Origin: Paenibacillus nasutitermitis
GTDB taxonomy: Bacteria > Bacillota > Bacilli > Paenibacillales > Paenibacillaceae
Assembly (NCBI RefSeq): GCF_014641075.1
Contig: NZ_BMHP01000002.1
Span: forward strand, 310,001 to 374,000
Direction: 5' to 3'
DNA length: 64,000 bases
In this document: piece after piece, positions 1-9,259 of the stretch
Numbering within the stretch: position 1 is the stretch's first letter
How the letters are laid out: the number at the start of each line of letters is the position of its first letter
Made by a program: the position numbers and the translations under genes
The notes under the pieces: model-generated
Told to the model about the DNA's origin: nothing
Databases searched by the model: none
Seen by the model: only the letters and a program-made list of their open reading frames with translations

Positions 1-4
1 TTCC

Positions 5-754
5 ATGCTGGCGGCAGGGTTCGGCAGGCAGAATTTGAACCTGAGTGAGCTGGAAGCGGCTGCTTCCAAAGTCAGGCAATCATCGGCTGTCAGAAATTCC
101 TGGCAGGATCAATGGAATTATGATGGTCTGGCTGCAAGCCATGGCAGGCTCGCCGTCCTTCAGGCACTCCGCCCGCTTGTCAATGAGCGGCTTTATAACC
201 TTGCGCATGATGCGATCGTACAATGGATCGATCCGCTCTCCGGCGAGCATGGCCTTGATTTGGCTGCTGGAACCGGAGGTCTTACCTCCCGTTTGAGCCG
301 TTCCGGTGCTGCTCTAGCTGCAGTAGAGCAATCAGCGGAAATGCTTGCAGTCTTAAGGGGTAATCTGACGGACTGTGATGCTCGCCAAGGCAATCTGCTT
401 GCCCTGCCATTTCAGGGAGCCAGCTTTGATTTTGCCACCTGCGCATTCGCCATGCATAATCTGGACAAGAACCAGCAGAAGGCTGCGCTCACCGAGATGG
501 ATCGCGTACTCGCACCTGACGGGAGGATCTGTCTGGCTGGCGTTGTCAACGTTCCCGGACTTGCGGAGCAGGAAGCCTCTGAACATCTCAACGAGTCTCT
601 GCCGCTATTTTTCGCAACCGAACCGGAACAACTGTGCGCTCTCCTTGGACAGCTTGGTTATGAAACCGTGCGGCCCAAGCTTAACCCCTCGTTGTGGATA
701 ATTTTTGCCCATAAACGCAAGTTGAAACATTCCGGAAACCATGGCATGTCCTAG
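5..754 (+). CDS. class I SAM-dependent methyltransferase (possibly 5'-truncated by the window edge)
   Basis: The protein carries the Rossmann-fold SAM-binding motif I (LDLAAGTGGLTSRL, about residues 84-97), an acidic residue at the end of strand 2 (AVEQS), and a late motif where a catalytic loop would sit (AFAMHNL). This is the usual layout of UbiE/MenG-like class I methyltransferases. The substrate cannot be told from the sequence. The frame is open to the window edge and only four bases precede the first ATG, so no ribosome binding site is visible and the true start may lie outside. About 80 residues precede motif I, which is long for the family and may be part of a further N-terminal domain. 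The stop at 752-754 is followed by a minus-strand gene in convergent orientation. Confidence 0.75.
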   Translation: MLAAGFGRQNLNLSELEAAASKVRQSSAVRNSWQDQWNYDGLAASHGRLAVLQALRPLVNERLYNLAHDAIVQWIDPLSGEHGLDLAAGTGGLTSRLSRSGAALAAVEQSAEMLAVLRGNLTDCDARQGNLLALPFQGASFDFATCAFAMHNLDKNQQKAALTEMDRVLAPDGRICLAGVVNVPGLAEQEASEHLNESLPLFFATEPEQLCALLGQLGYETVRPKLNPSLWIIFAHKRKLKHSGNHGMS

Positions 755-824
755 TCGCCGACTTGTCCATTCGCTTACAACCGAACCAGTCCATTGCGTA
801 CAATGCATCAAACAACGAAGATTT

Positions 825-2150
825 TCATTCAAGGTTTTTGTCGGTTTTGAGGCGCTCTGCAGCCAATACCGCCAACTCCATTTTATTGATCCCCAGGCAA
901 TGCTCATTCGTAATTTCAAATATCGGCGGCAGAGGCAAGTCCTCAAAGTAAGGTCCGATCTCTTCCGCCCATTCCATCCAATCCTCCCCTTCCACAGGCA
1001 AGAAAGGCTCGTCCGGCCAGGCATCTTCAAGCCTCGGGCTATACAGCGGCTTGGCTCCAGGGAGCAGTCTGCATCCGCTTATTCGCTCTGTATAGTGTTT
1101 GGGCTGCCGGCCGCCGGTTCTCTTGAAAGCAAACAGATGGGACGCATAATCCGCCCTGGAGCCCGTGTGCGGAACCGCCCTGACAAAAGCCAGCACGCCA
1201 TGAAATACCTCCGGTATGCCAAATAAAATGGCGTAGAGCCGCTTGCCGAATTCAATCCGCTCCTCAAGTCTGCTGAAATCCTCGAGCACCAGTCCCGCCA
1301 GCTTCATCTGGCCAGCTCCCGGTGCGCCATAGGGCATAAATATTGCATTTGTCTGAAGCGGCGATTGCAGCTGAAACATAATGTGGCTCAGAACATGCTC
1401 CTTATAAAACGGCTGCTCAACAACACGTTTCTCAATGAAATGTTGTTCATTGACGATCAAGGCGGTCGTCAGCAGCGCGCTTTCTCTCCTCCGCCAGAAT
1501 TGAGTCCACACGCCGACCATAAAGCTGGACACTCCGAATGCATGCAGCAAGTGGGTATAATTCGTCCGGCTTCTTTTTCCCGCTTCATATAGCAGCAACT
1601 GAGGAAAAGCATCGGAGAAAATGAGCGAATTTATCCGCTCCAGCAGTATATAGTCCGTTTGCCGCTGTTTCTCAGGGATTATTCTTGAAAGCAGTTCCCC
1701 CCGCAGATCAGTCATGCTCCAGCCGCCATTGCGTGAAACCATATGGGCCAACAACGCCCAGTGCAGCTCCGGGCAGCGGAAATATATGGCTCGATAAGCT
1801 TCAGTCCGAGTAACATTATTGCGGTTGGCCCGCTCGGTTTCCAACTGGATCCGATAGATTAAGGACCGTTCGGCTTTATTGGTTTCGCCATGCGCTGCCG
1901 TGAAGCGTTTACCCGATTCGGCAGCCCCGGCCTTTAGCAGCTCCGACCATGCATCCCGCAATTCCTTTACGGACTCTTCATGAAGCCGGGGCAGTTTTGC
2001 CGTTTGGGCTAAACGTTGAGACAGTTGTCTGGCGTATATTTTCTCTTCAGCCAGCCGCATAGCTTTTGCTGGAAGCTTCAGCAATGCCATTATATTTTGG
2101 TATACTCGTTTTAGGAAAGAATGCCGCTCCGCCGAATTCTCTTTCTCCAT
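825..2150 (-). CDS. DUF2515 family protein (YppC-like)
   Basis: A 441-residue soluble protein, rich in Arg, Glu and aromatic residues, with no signal peptide or clear membrane segment. The pattern (central FGVSSFMVGVW, later LYAILFG and VPHTGSRADY) resembles the DUF2515 family that contains B. subtilis YppC. The biochemical role of that family is not known. It appears to be transcribed alone: the neighbours on both sides run on the plus strand. The start is an ATG at 2150 preceded by GGGGCGGCAAG. The family call comes from memory of the family pattern and not from a search. Confidence 0.65.
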   Translation of the reverse strand: MEKENSAERHSFLKRVYQNIMALLKLPAKAMRLAEEKIYARQLSQRLAQTAKLPRLHEESVKELRDAWSELLKAGAAESGKRFTAAHGETNKAERSLIYRIQLETERANRNNVTRTEAYRAIYFRCPELHWALLAHMVSRNGGWSMTDLRGELLSRIIPEKQRQTDYILLERINSLIFSDAFPQLLLYEAGKRSRTNYTHLLHAFGVSSFMVGVWTQFWRRRESALLTTALIVNEQHFIEKRVVEQPFYKEHVLSHIMFQLQSPLQTNAIFMPYGAPGAGQMKLAGLVLEDFSRLEERIEFGKRLYAILFGIPEVFHGVLAFVRAVPHTGSRADYASHLFAFKRTGGRQPKHYTERISGCRLLPGAKPLYSPRLEDAWPDEPFLPVEGEDWMEWAEEIGPYFEDLPLPPIFEITNEHCLGINKMELAVLAAERLKTDKNLE

Positions 2151-2321
2151 CTTGCCGCCCCTTTACCCTGCTAATAAGTATCAGTATAGGCAACTGAAGG
2201 CGTCGTTAGCCATTTCGGGCGGATAGCTCCAAGAAGTAGACGAAAATGAGGCGCAGACTATAAACAAAAAACAAGGATCTATCCTCTAACATGCTCAAAT
2301 CCTAAGGAGGCTTTTTGGCTA

Positions 2322-3002
2322 ATGTGCGGACGTTATACGATAACTGTTTCCATTGAGGAACTGATGCTTCGTTACTGGAGTCTGGACACCGAAATACCCT
2401 TTCACCAACCTAAATACAATGTAGCTCCGGGACAAATGGTATTGGCGATCGTTCACGACGGCCAGAAAAACAGGCTTGGCGAGTTAAAATGGGGGCTCAT
2501 CCCCTCGTGGTCGGACGATCCGAAAATGGGTAGCAAATTGCTGAATGCACGGTCCGAGACAGTCTGGGAAAAGCCGGCATTCAATAGGCTCATTCAGCGG
2601 AAACGTTGTATTCTGCCTGCCGACGGTTTTTATGAATGGCGTAAGGATGCTTCGGGTAAACAACCCATGCGGATCGTACTGCAAGATCCGGGTATATTCA
2701 GTCTGGCCGCTCTTTACGATACGTGGATTTCAGCGGAGGGCAAGAAGCTCAGCACCTGTACGGTACTGACAACGGACGCGAACGAGCTGATGCAGCCGAT
2801 CCATCACCGGATGCCGGTTATCCTGAGGAAGAAGGATGAAAGAGATTGGCTGGACCGTACGATCCAGGACCGCACGCGGCTCAACCGGATGATGGCTCCT
2901 TACCCGCCTGAAGAATTGCATGCTTACCCGGTTACAACAGCTGTGGGCAGCACGTCATACAATCAACCCGACTGCATTGAACCGCTGACTGGGAACGGAT
3001 AG
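2322..3002 (+). CDS. yedK: SOS response-associated peptidase, SRAP family (YedK/HMCES type)
   Basis: SRAP proteins form a thiazolidine DNA-protein crosslink with abasic sites in single-stranded DNA, using the Cys that is exposed at position 2 after Met removal. Here the start MCGRYT gives that Cys2. Other family signatures follow in order: YNVAPGQ (about 32-38), WGLIPSW (about 57), NARSE (about 75), the active-site Glu in DGFYEW (about 105) and the His pair in HHRMPV (about 160). The length of 226 is typical. AGGAGG lies 12 bases before the ATG. It is a single gene between minus-strand units. The family is ancient and chromosomal; here it is a housekeeping protector of abasic sites. Confidence 0.92.
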   Translation: MCGRYTITVSIEELMLRYWSLDTEIPFHQPKYNVAPGQMVLAIVHDGQKNRLGELKWGLIPSWSDDPKMGSKLLNARSETVWEKPAFNRLIQRKRCILPADGFYEWRKDASGKQPMRIVLQDPGIFSLAALYDTWISAEGKKLSTCTVLTTDANELMQPIHHRMPVILRKKDERDWLDRTIQDRTRLNRMMAPYPPEELHAYPVTTAVGSTSYNQPDCIEPLTGNG

Positions 3003-3063
3003 CTCAGGTCCACCGGCAAAGCAGCCGGGTCTTGCAGCGTGGTCTGACAACATCGATTGTACC

Positions 3064-3101
3064 CAAAAAAAGAGCCGCTGCCGCATGTGACGGCAATGGC
3101 T
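3064..3101 (-). terminator. rho-independent terminator of the asp23-fakA-degV-recG-spoVIF operon
   Basis: On the minus strand an interrupted stem (AGCC..TGCCG / CGGCA..GGCT) is followed by CTTTTTTTGGG, 80-120 bases after the stop of the spoVIF-like gene. The plus-strand side has no T-run, so it acts mainly for the minus strand. Confidence 0.75.
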
Positions 3102-3182
3102 TTCAAGCTGTTTCACAGCCCTTCGTGTATTCCGGCCCAACCTTATGGTCTTGACTGTTTTAGTGCATTCGAGACTCAGGGA

Positions 3183-3470
3183 TTAGCGGAACATCGCCCA
3201 TAATTTAATCAGATGGAGCGTGTTGTTGGGATCAATGCGCTGTCCCATTACAAATGAAATAAGCTGGTCCTCCAGGCCCTGTGTCAGCGGCTCCTGCAAA
3301 ATTCCTGCTGTCGTTCGGACGAGTCTGCGAACCTTTGTCCGGTCCTGCAAATCGTATTTACTGAGCCCGTTCAGCTCCTGTTTAACGCGGTCCTTCACAG
3401 CTGGGTTTTTCATTTTCAGCTTGACGCGTTCGACCAATTCCGGCCGAATTCCGTATTTCGTGTAGCTCAT
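3183..3470 (-). CDS. spoVIF: stage VI sporulation protein F family (SpoVIF/YjcC-like)
   Basis: A 95-residue protein starting MSYTKYGIRPELVERVK and ending in a conserved block (IDPNNTLHLIKLWAMF). This is the pattern I associate with SpoVIF (YjcC), a mother-cell protein involved in spore coat assembly. An upstream in-frame TTG at 3509 would add 13 residues. I prefer the ATG at 3470, because GGAGGTG lies 12 bases before it and the family begins near here. It is the last gene of the operon asp23-fakA-degV-recG, 75 bases downstream of recG, and has a terminator behind it. It may also have its own mother-cell promoter, which I cannot identify. Confidence 0.75.
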   Translation of the reverse strand: MSYTKYGIRPELVERVKLKMKNPAVKDRVKQELNGLSKYDLQDRTKVRRLVRTTAGILQEPLTQGLEDQLISFVMGQRIDPNNTLHLIKLWAMFR

Positions 3471-3545
3471 CTGCGCACTTAGCACCTCCGTCCGGCTTTG
3501 GAAAGCCAATCGTAGTACTATATGCCGCAGCTGAGCCGAAAAAAA

Positions 3546-5597
3546 CTAGTCCAGCAAATCGCCCTGAAAAAGTTGATCCTGTTTCAGCACCATACGCAGT
3601 CTCTCGTAAGCCCGCGATGTCCAGAAATCCTCTTGTGCCGTCAATTCCGCGGCGTCGTCGCGGGCCTGTTCGAGCACCTCGAAATCAGCTGCCATATCAG
3701 CCAGTTTAAAATCGGGAATACCGCTCTGCTTGGTGCCGAAGAAATCGCCAGGCCCCCGCAATTCCAGATCGCGCCGGGCTACTTCAAAACCGTCGTCGGT
3801 CTCGGTCATCACCTTCATCCGTTCGCGGCCCGTCTCGGATTTGGGATCGGCAATCAGCACGCAATACGATTGATGCCCGCCCCGTCCCACGCGGCCTCGC
3901 AGCTGATGAAGCTGGGATAATCCAAAACGCTCGGCATCCATAATAATCATCAGCGTCGCATTCGGCACATCCACGCCAACCTCAACAACGGTTGTCGCGA
4001 CAAGCACATCAATATGATCGTCGCCGAAAGAGCGCATCACTTCATCCTTCTCCGCAGCAGGCAGTCTGCCATGAAGCAGTCCGATCGCAAGATCCGGAAA
4101 AGCCTGCTGCAGTTGAACATGCAAATCGATCGCATTCTGTACGTCAAGCTTCTCGGATTCCTCGATCAGAGGACATATGAAATAAGCTTGCCGCCCGCCA
4201 TCGACCTCGCGCCTGATAAATCCAAATACCCGCTCCAGCATCCCATGCTTCACCCAATAGGTCTGGATCGATTTGCGTCCCTGCGGCCTTTCGCGGAGAG
4301 TAGAGACATCCAAATCGCCAAAGGCAGTGATGGCCAGTGTCCTTGGGATAGGCGTAGCCGTCATGGTTAATACGTCGGGATTTAGCCCTTTTCGACGGAG
4401 GATGCTGCGCTGATTGACCCCGAATCGATGCTGTTCATCCGTCACGACAAGGCCGAGGCTGCGGAAATTGACACCTTCCTGGATAATCGCATGGGTACCG
4501 ACCACAATATCGGTCAATCCCATTTGCAAGCTGGCTACAGCGTCCTTCTTCTTGCGGTCGCTCAGGCTCCCGGTTAGTAGACCGACTTCCATCCCAACAG
4601 GCTCAAACAAACGCTGCAGCGAGCGCAGATGCTGCTCCGCCAGTATTTCGGTCGGAACCATAAGCGCGCCCTGATGACCGGCTTTGACGGCCGCAAATAA
4701 AGCGATAGCGGCAACAACGGTTTTGCCGGATCCGACGTCGCCTTGCAGCAGACGGTTCATACAAGAGGTCTGGCGCATATCGGTCAGAATCTCATTGACC
4801 ACCTTCTTCTGCGAATCCGTCAATTCAAAAGGCAGCGTCTGGGCAAACTGCCTGATGGACTCGGCATCGACAACATGGGCCACCCCGTCCATCCGTTTCC
4901 GGTTTAATGAACGATAAGCTTGCAGCTTCAATTGAAACAGGAATAACTCCTCATAAACAAGACGCCGTCTCGCCGCTTGTCCCTCCACCGTATCGTCCGG
5001 CTGATGGATGCGCTCCACCGCTTCCCGGCGCGGCATTAATCGGTGTTTGTCCACCAGCTGATGCGGGAGCATCTCCTCAATCATGGTGCCGTACTGCAGT
5101 AACGCCTGCTTGATGGTTTTCCTAATCCAAGGCTGAGTAATGCTGCCCCCGATGGAGTATACGGGCTGAAGCGTCCCTGAGCGTGCCGTTCCTTTATCCG
5201 GGAACTCCGAATCGGTGATCGTGAGCTGCAATCTGCGCTGCTCCCACTTTCCCGTCAGGATGATCTCACGGCCCGGTACCAGCTGCTCCTGGAGAAACGG
5301 ACGATTGAACCAAACCGCGGTAACCAGCAGACCGTCCACTAGCACCTTGCAGGTCAAACGCGATTTTGAACGCCCATAACGTTGCAGACTCGGAACGCTC
5401 ATAATTTTCCCCTGGACGGTTCCTTTTTCCCCATCCTTGGTTTCTGTAAGTCCTTTGATCCGGTAATCCTCATAGCGGAATGGAAAATAATCCAACAGAT
5501 CCGCTATCGTATGGACGCCAAAGGCGTGAAGCTCCTGTTCCTTTTGAGCGCTCACGCCTTTGGCCTGCCGAACCGCTATCTGATCAAGCTTCATCAT
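3546..5597 (-). CDS. recG: ATP-dependent DNA helicase RecG
   Basis: RecG remodels stalled replication forks and Holliday junctions. The 683-residue protein has the N-terminal wedge OB-fold region (about 60-150), Walker A GDVGSGKT (about 290), motif Ia MVPTEILAEQH, the DEQH box (about 390), TATPIPRT, and helicase domain 2 with LLHGRLP, ATTVVEVGVDVPNA and QLRGRVGRG. The TRG-like tail FGTKQSGIPDFKLAD is present. Length and motif set are complete. Its stop lies 75 bases before the spoVIF-like gene, and its start is 6 bases after the degV stop, so it is in the fakA operon, as in B. subtilis where recG is downstream of yloV. Confidence 0.97.
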   Translation of the reverse strand: MMKLDQIAVRQAKGVSAQKEQELHAFGVHTIADLLDYFPFRYEDYRIKGLTETKDGEKGTVQGKIMSVPSLQRYGRSKSRLTCKVLVDGLLVTAVWFNRPFLQEQLVPGREIILTGKWEQRRLQLTITDSEFPDKGTARSGTLQPVYSIGGSITQPWIRKTIKQALLQYGTMIEEMLPHQLVDKHRLMPRREAVERIHQPDDTVEGQAARRRLVYEELFLFQLKLQAYRSLNRKRMDGVAHVVDAESIRQFAQTLPFELTDSQKKVVNEILTDMRQTSCMNRLLQGDVGSGKTVVAAIALFAAVKAGHQGALMVPTEILAEQHLRSLQRLFEPVGMEVGLLTGSLSDRKKKDAVASLQMGLTDIVVGTHAIIQEGVNFRSLGLVVTDEQHRFGVNQRSILRRKGLNPDVLTMTATPIPRTLAITAFGDLDVSTLRERPQGRKSIQTYWVKHGMLERVFGFIRREVDGGRQAYFICPLIEESEKLDVQNAIDLHVQLQQAFPDLAIGLLHGRLPAAEKDEVMRSFGDDHIDVLVATTVVEVGVDVPNATLMIIMDAERFGLSQLHQLRGRVGRGGHQSYCVLIADPKSETGRERMKVMTETDDGFEVARRDLELRGPGDFFGTKQSGIPDFKLADMAADFEVLEQARDDAAELTAQEDFWTSRAYERLRMVLKQDQLFQGDLLD

Positions 5598-5603
5598 ACG
5601 ATC

Positions 5604-6458
5604 TCACACCCGGTTTATGAATAATGCGGCGGTTCCAGGACCCACATGCGTCCCGATGACCGCGCCGATCTCGGTTTGATTTATATGGCGAACATTCAAC
5701 TGCGACTGGGCAAGCGCTGCAAGCTCAAGCACATTCTCGCTTTTATAAGCCCAGGCAGCCATAACATCGATAGGATCATTGCCATAATCCTTTATCAACA
5801 GATCAATGATCCGCTGCATCGCTTTCTTATGCCCCCGGACTTTATCGATTGCGGTTACTTCCCCGCCCTCATCCAGAGACAGAATCGGTTTCACATTGAG
5901 TATGGAACCGAATAAAGCTGCAGCTTTGCCAATCCGGCCGCCTCGTTTCAAATATTCCAGCGAATCCACCAGAAAGTACAATCTGCGGCCTTTTCCCATA
6001 CGTTCAATTTCAGCCAGAATGTCCTCTTTGCTGCTTCCGGCAGCTGCCATTTCAGCCGCTTTTACGACGAGCATGCCAAAACCGTAGGATGCTGATTTGG
6101 AGTCGATTACGGTCACATCCCCTTCATCTTCCAACAGGGATACGCCAAGGACGGCAGATTGATACGTTCCGCTGACGGCAGAAGAGAGGTGTATGGAAAT
6201 AATCGATACGCCGGGATGCTGTTCGTTCAAACGGCTGTAGACTTCCATAAACTCCATGGGGGAAGGCTGGGAGGTCGTAGGCAGAGCTTGCGACACAATC
6301 AATTTTTCATAAAACTCAATGGATTCGATCGTAACTGCATCCAAATATGTTTGCTCCCCGAACATGACCTTGAGCGAGACCATCTCAATACCAAGCTGTT
6401 CACGGAGTTGTTTCGGAATATCCGACGTGCTGTCTGTCACAATTTTGACCGTGCCCAT
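5604..6458 (-). CDS. fakB: DegV family protein, fatty acid-binding subunit (FakB type)
   Basis: DegV/FakB proteins bind a fatty acid and present it to the kinase FakA for acyl-phosphate formation. Family marks are the start TVKIVTDSTSDIP, the lipid-head-binding HLSSAVSGTYQSA (about residues 85-97), SLEYLKRGGRIGK, KPIL and GTHVGPGT near the C-terminus. The longer ORF starting at 6536 runs into fakA. The ATG at 6458 has AGGAG 10 bases upstream and gives the family length (284). The RBS overlaps the fakA stop region, so the two genes are probably translationally coupled. In B. subtilis this position is held by sdaAB/sdaAA, so the adjacent FakA-FakB arrangement differs. Confidence 0.9.
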   Translation of the reverse strand: MGTVKIVTDSTSDIPKQLREQLGIEMVSLKVMFGEQTYLDAVTIESIEFYEKLIVSQALPTTSQPSPMEFMEVYSRLNEQHPGVSIISIHLSSAVSGTYQSAVLGVSLLEDEGDVTVIDSKSASYGFGMLVVKAAEMAAAGSSKEDILAEIERMGKGRRLYFLVDSLEYLKRGGRIGKAAALFGSILNVKPILSLDEGGEVTAIDKVRGHKKAMQRIIDLLIKDYGNDPIDVMAAWAYKSENVLELAALAQSQLNVRHINQTEIGAVIGTHVGPGTAALFINRV

Positions 6459-6471
6459 ATGGGAGCCACTC

Positions 6472-8280
6472 CTATTCGACTGCAAATAGATAAGGATACA
6501 GCGGTTGCCCGCCTTCATGCACTTCAAGCTCAGCATCCGGATAGGTTTGCCTTACCCATTCTTCCAGCTCGGCTGTCTCCGTACGGTCAGCCTGTTCTCC
6601 GGTTAACACCGTGACGAGCTCCCCGCCATTCTCCAGCATCAACGTCAGCAGATCCCGGCAGGTCTGTTGAATATGCGGGGTGGCACTAACAATCGCTTTC
6701 TCGAAAATCCCCAAATAGTCGCCCTCGCGGATTTCGATTCCATCCATACTCGTATCCCGGATGGAGAGCGTAACTTGTCCGGAGCGTACCTGCTGCGCGG
6801 CTTCCGCCATAGATTCACCGTTCGCCGAGGCGCTCTGCTCATCCCGGAAGGCCAGCATAGCCGCCAATCCCTGCAGGATCGTTCGCGTAGGCACAACCGT
6901 GACATTTCGACCCGATAATTCAGCCGCCTGCTCAGCTGCGAGGATCACATTCCCATTGTTGGGGAGAAGATAAATCTGGTCAGCCGACAGCGATTCAATC
7001 GCATTAACAAAATCTTCTGTAGAAGGATTCATGGTTTGTCCGCCCGACAGCACGATATCCACATTGTTTTCGAGAAAAATCGAACGGATTCCCTCGCCCA
7101 TGGCAACGGCAATGATTCCATACGGAGCCCATTCATGCGCATGCTCAACCGCAACGGAGTCCGCTGGCGCGCCAGTCAGAACCTGGGGAACGGCAAGACC
7201 AAGTGCGGCATCCTCAACACTCAGTGAAACAAGTTCCTCCTCTGGAGACAATGCGCCGCCATGAATCTCTGCCGTATGTTCGGCATTCATCAAATCACGG
7301 TGCTGCTGGCGCATATTGAGTATGTGAATATCTGTAAGTTCCCCGTAGGATAAAGCATGATTCAGCACATCCCCGGGTTTGCGTGTATGGACATGGACTT
7401 TGATAATCTCATCCTCGGAAATGACCAAAATGGAGTCTCCGTCGCGGGCAAGCAGCCGTTTGAACAACGTTTCATCAAAACGTCTGACTCCCGGCCCCGA
7501 AAGCTTGCGATTAATGAAAAATTCCATATCATAGAAAAATTCGATGGCTTCTGTCGCTAAACGCGACTGGGCGCTCACAGGCGGCTGCTTTTGCAGATTT
7601 CCGGATATTGGGATAAAGTTTGCTTGAGCAGGTTGTTTTGCGCCAACGATGCCACCTTGCGGTTGTCCGGTTATGGCTTGCAAAAAACCTTCATAAATAT
7701 AAACAAGTCCTTGTCCGCCCGAATCCACGACCCCCACTTGTTTCAGAACAGGCAGCTGGTCAGGCGTTCGGGATAACGCTTCATCAGCTTTGGTATGCAC
7801 CTCACGGATAAGGCCAATCATATCGGTCGAGCGTCTGGCGTAAGCGACTGCATGTTTGGCTGCTTCTTTAGCAACGGTCAGGATCGTGCCTTCGACCGGC
7901 TTGGCGACCGCTTTGTACGCCATATCGACACCGCTTTGCAGCGCTTGCGCAAATTGTACAGTATTTATTTCTTCCTGAGAAGCAATGCTCTTGGCAAAAC
8001 CTCGGAACAGCTGTGATAAAATGACGCCGGAATTTCCCCGGGCGCCCATAAGAAGTCCCTTGGAAAGCGCTTCCGCAACTTTTCCTACAGCGGATGATGG
8101 CTTGTTCTGAAGCTCGTTCTTACCTGCGGACATTGTCAGGTTCATATTCGTCCCGGTATCTCCATCGGGTACCGGGAACACATTTAAGGCGTTTACATGT
8201 TCTGCGTTCCGCTCCAGACATGCTGCTCCGGCGAGCACCATGACCGAAAGGTCTGATCCGTTAATCATGCTTCTATTCAA
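6472..8280 (-). CDS. fakA: fatty acid kinase catalytic subunit FakA (DAK2 domain, YloV)
   Basis: FakA phosphorylates fatty acids bound to FakB and feeds them into phospholipid synthesis through PlsX/PlsY. The N-terminal DhaL domain (about 1-200) shows the Mg-ATP-binding FPVPDGDTGTNM and GARGNSGVILSQ. A middle domain follows, and the C-terminal half is the DegV-like EDD fold (about 300-600) with LPNNGNV. The start chosen is TTG at 8280, with AAGGGG at about 8-13 bases upstream; an ATG four codons later has poorer spacing. Length (602) fits YloV. It lies between an Asp23-type gene and fakB, the standard yloU-yloV arrangement. Confidence 0.94.
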   Translation of the reverse strand: MNRSMINGSDLSVMVLAGAACLERNAEHVNALNVFPVPDGDTGTNMNLTMSAGKNELQNKPSSAVGKVAEALSKGLLMGARGNSGVILSQLFRGFAKSIASQEEINTVQFAQALQSGVDMAYKAVAKPVEGTILTVAKEAAKHAVAYARRSTDMIGLIREVHTKADEALSRTPDQLPVLKQVGVVDSGGQGLVYIYEGFLQAITGQPQGGIVGAKQPAQANFIPISGNLQKQPPVSAQSRLATEAIEFFYDMEFFINRKLSGPGVRRFDETLFKRLLARDGDSILVISEDEIIKVHVHTRKPGDVLNHALSYGELTDIHILNMRQQHRDLMNAEHTAEIHGGALSPEEELVSLSVEDAALGLAVPQVLTGAPADSVAVEHAHEWAPYGIIAVAMGEGIRSIFLENNVDIVLSGGQTMNPSTEDFVNAIESLSADQIYLLPNNGNVILAAEQAAELSGRNVTVVPTRTILQGLAAMLAFRDEQSASANGESMAEAAQQVRSGQVTLSIRDTSMDGIEIREGDYLGIFEKAIVSATPHIQQTCRDLLTLMLENGGELVTVLTGEQADRTETAELEEWVRQTYPDAELEVHEGGQPLYPYLFAVE

Positions 8281-8295
8281 GTGCCCTGCCCCTTC

Positions 8296-8655
8296 CTACC
8301 GAGATACCCGCACGCCTTGTACAAAAATATGTACGAAGTCCACTTGCAAGCCAATCACTTCGTTAAGTACATATTTCACTTTCGACTGGATATTATGGGC
8401 GACTTCCGATATTTTTGTTCCATAGCTTACGATGATGTATAAGTCGATGTGTATTTGTTCGTTCTCCCGGCGGACTTCGACACCACGTGACAGATTATCC
8501 CTGCCGAGCAGTTCAGTAATGCCATCTTTAAGCTGTTTACGCGAAGCCATGCCAACCAGTCCATAACACTCCAACGCCGCCGAGCCGGCAAGCACGGAGA
8601 TGACATGATCGGTGATGAACACTTTTCCTATTTCCGAATTAAGCTCTAGTGGCAT
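8296..8655 (-). CDS. yloU: Asp23/Gls24 family envelope stress protein (YloU)
   Basis: A 119-residue alkaline-shock-type protein with the family pattern VFITDHVISVLAGSAALE at the N-terminus, a central hydrophilic stretch (RRENEQIHIDLYIIVSYG) and the closing VDFVHIFVQGVRV. Family members are small, cytosolic or membrane-associated and linked to envelope homeostasis and fatty-acid metabolism. The ATG at 8655 is preceded by GGAG at 8 bases; the GTG three codons upstream would place the RBS too close. It is the first gene of the fakA operon and 285 bp from the divergent rpmB. Confidence 0.9.
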   Translation of the reverse strand: MPLELNSEIGKVFITDHVISVLAGSAALECYGLVGMASRKQLKDGITELLGRDNLSRGVEVRRENEQIHIDLYIIVSYGTKISEVAHNIQSKVKYVLNEVIGLQVDFVHIFVQGVRVSR

Positions 8656-8940
8656 GGAAATCACTCCTTCTCCATCTATTATGGACTAAATAACATTGTA
8701 CTATAAATTACGACGTTTTAGAAGTGTAGTCCCTATTTTACGTCTATTTTCTGCTTTTTGCTCCATCTGGCGAAACATTTGTCCCTAGATAAATGCTTGA
8801 AGGTTGACAGATCATATGCTATTATAATCAAGTGTGTTTATTTTCAAGGGGCTGCTTTTTCTCTTGTGAAAAATGCTTGAGCATTTTCTATGAACCGGAA
8901 TTCAAGCAGGATCTATATAATCCTGAGGAGGTGTATTTTC
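8656..8940. promoter_or_regulatory. divergent promoter and leader region between yloU and rpmB
   Basis: This 285-bp gap serves both transcription units. On the plus strand TTGACA (8804-8809) is followed by TATAAT (8823-8828). The spacer is only 13 bases, so these two hexamers may not be partners, and an extended -10 (TGCTATTATAAT) is the better candidate. In the resulting rpmB leader a perfect small hairpin, AAAATGC-TTGA-GCATTTT (8870-8887), lies 53 bases before the start codon. No function can be assigned to it. Confidence 0.45.
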
Positions 8941-9129
8941 ATGTCACGCAAATGTTTTATTACGGGCAAAAGCCCAGGGGCGGGTAACCACGTTTCTCAC
9001 GCCAATAATAAAAACCGTCGCACTTGGGGCGTCAACGTTCAGAAGGTTCGTATTCTGGTCAATGGCAAGCCAAAACGCGTTTATGTCAGCACTCGCGCTC
9101 TGAAAGCTGGTAAAGTAACCCGCGTTTAA
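8941..9129 (+). CDS. rpmB: 50S ribosomal protein L28
   Basis: A 62-residue basic protein beginning [16 protein letters not shown] and ending [11 protein letters not shown], the full L28 pattern with the NRRTW and QKVRI blocks. An upstream in-frame ATG at 8890 would add 17 residues of no resemblance. The ATG at 8941 has GAGGAGGTG 7-13 bases upstream and is clearly right. It is divergent from yloU and followed by a clear terminator at 9226-9259, so it is monocistronic, as in B. subtilis. Confidence 0.96.
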   Translation: MSRKCFITGKSPGAGNHVSHANNKNRRTWGVNVQKVRILVNGKPKRVYVSTRALKAGKVTRV

Positions 9130-9225
9130 TGACCGAATTCCAACGGAGAACCGGCTGCGCCGTTCTATAGCGGCGTAAAGGTTCGTTCCTCTGAAATTTC
9201 AGAAATCAACCTGATATTGCATGAA

Positions 9226-9259
9226 CAAAAAGCACCCGAATCCGTTCCGGTGCTTTTTT
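9226..9259 (+). terminator. terminator of rpmB
   Basis: A stem AAAAAGCACC / GGTGCTTTTT with a loop of about 13 bases ends in a T-run about 95 bases after the rpmB stop. The A-run on the other side lets it work also for the minus strand, that is for spoVM transcripts. Confidence 0.85.

Noticed and set aside
8804..8828. Standard SigA promoter for rpmB from TTGACA and TATAAT
   Set aside because: The spacer is 13 bases, too short for a normal promoter; kept only as an uncertain region.
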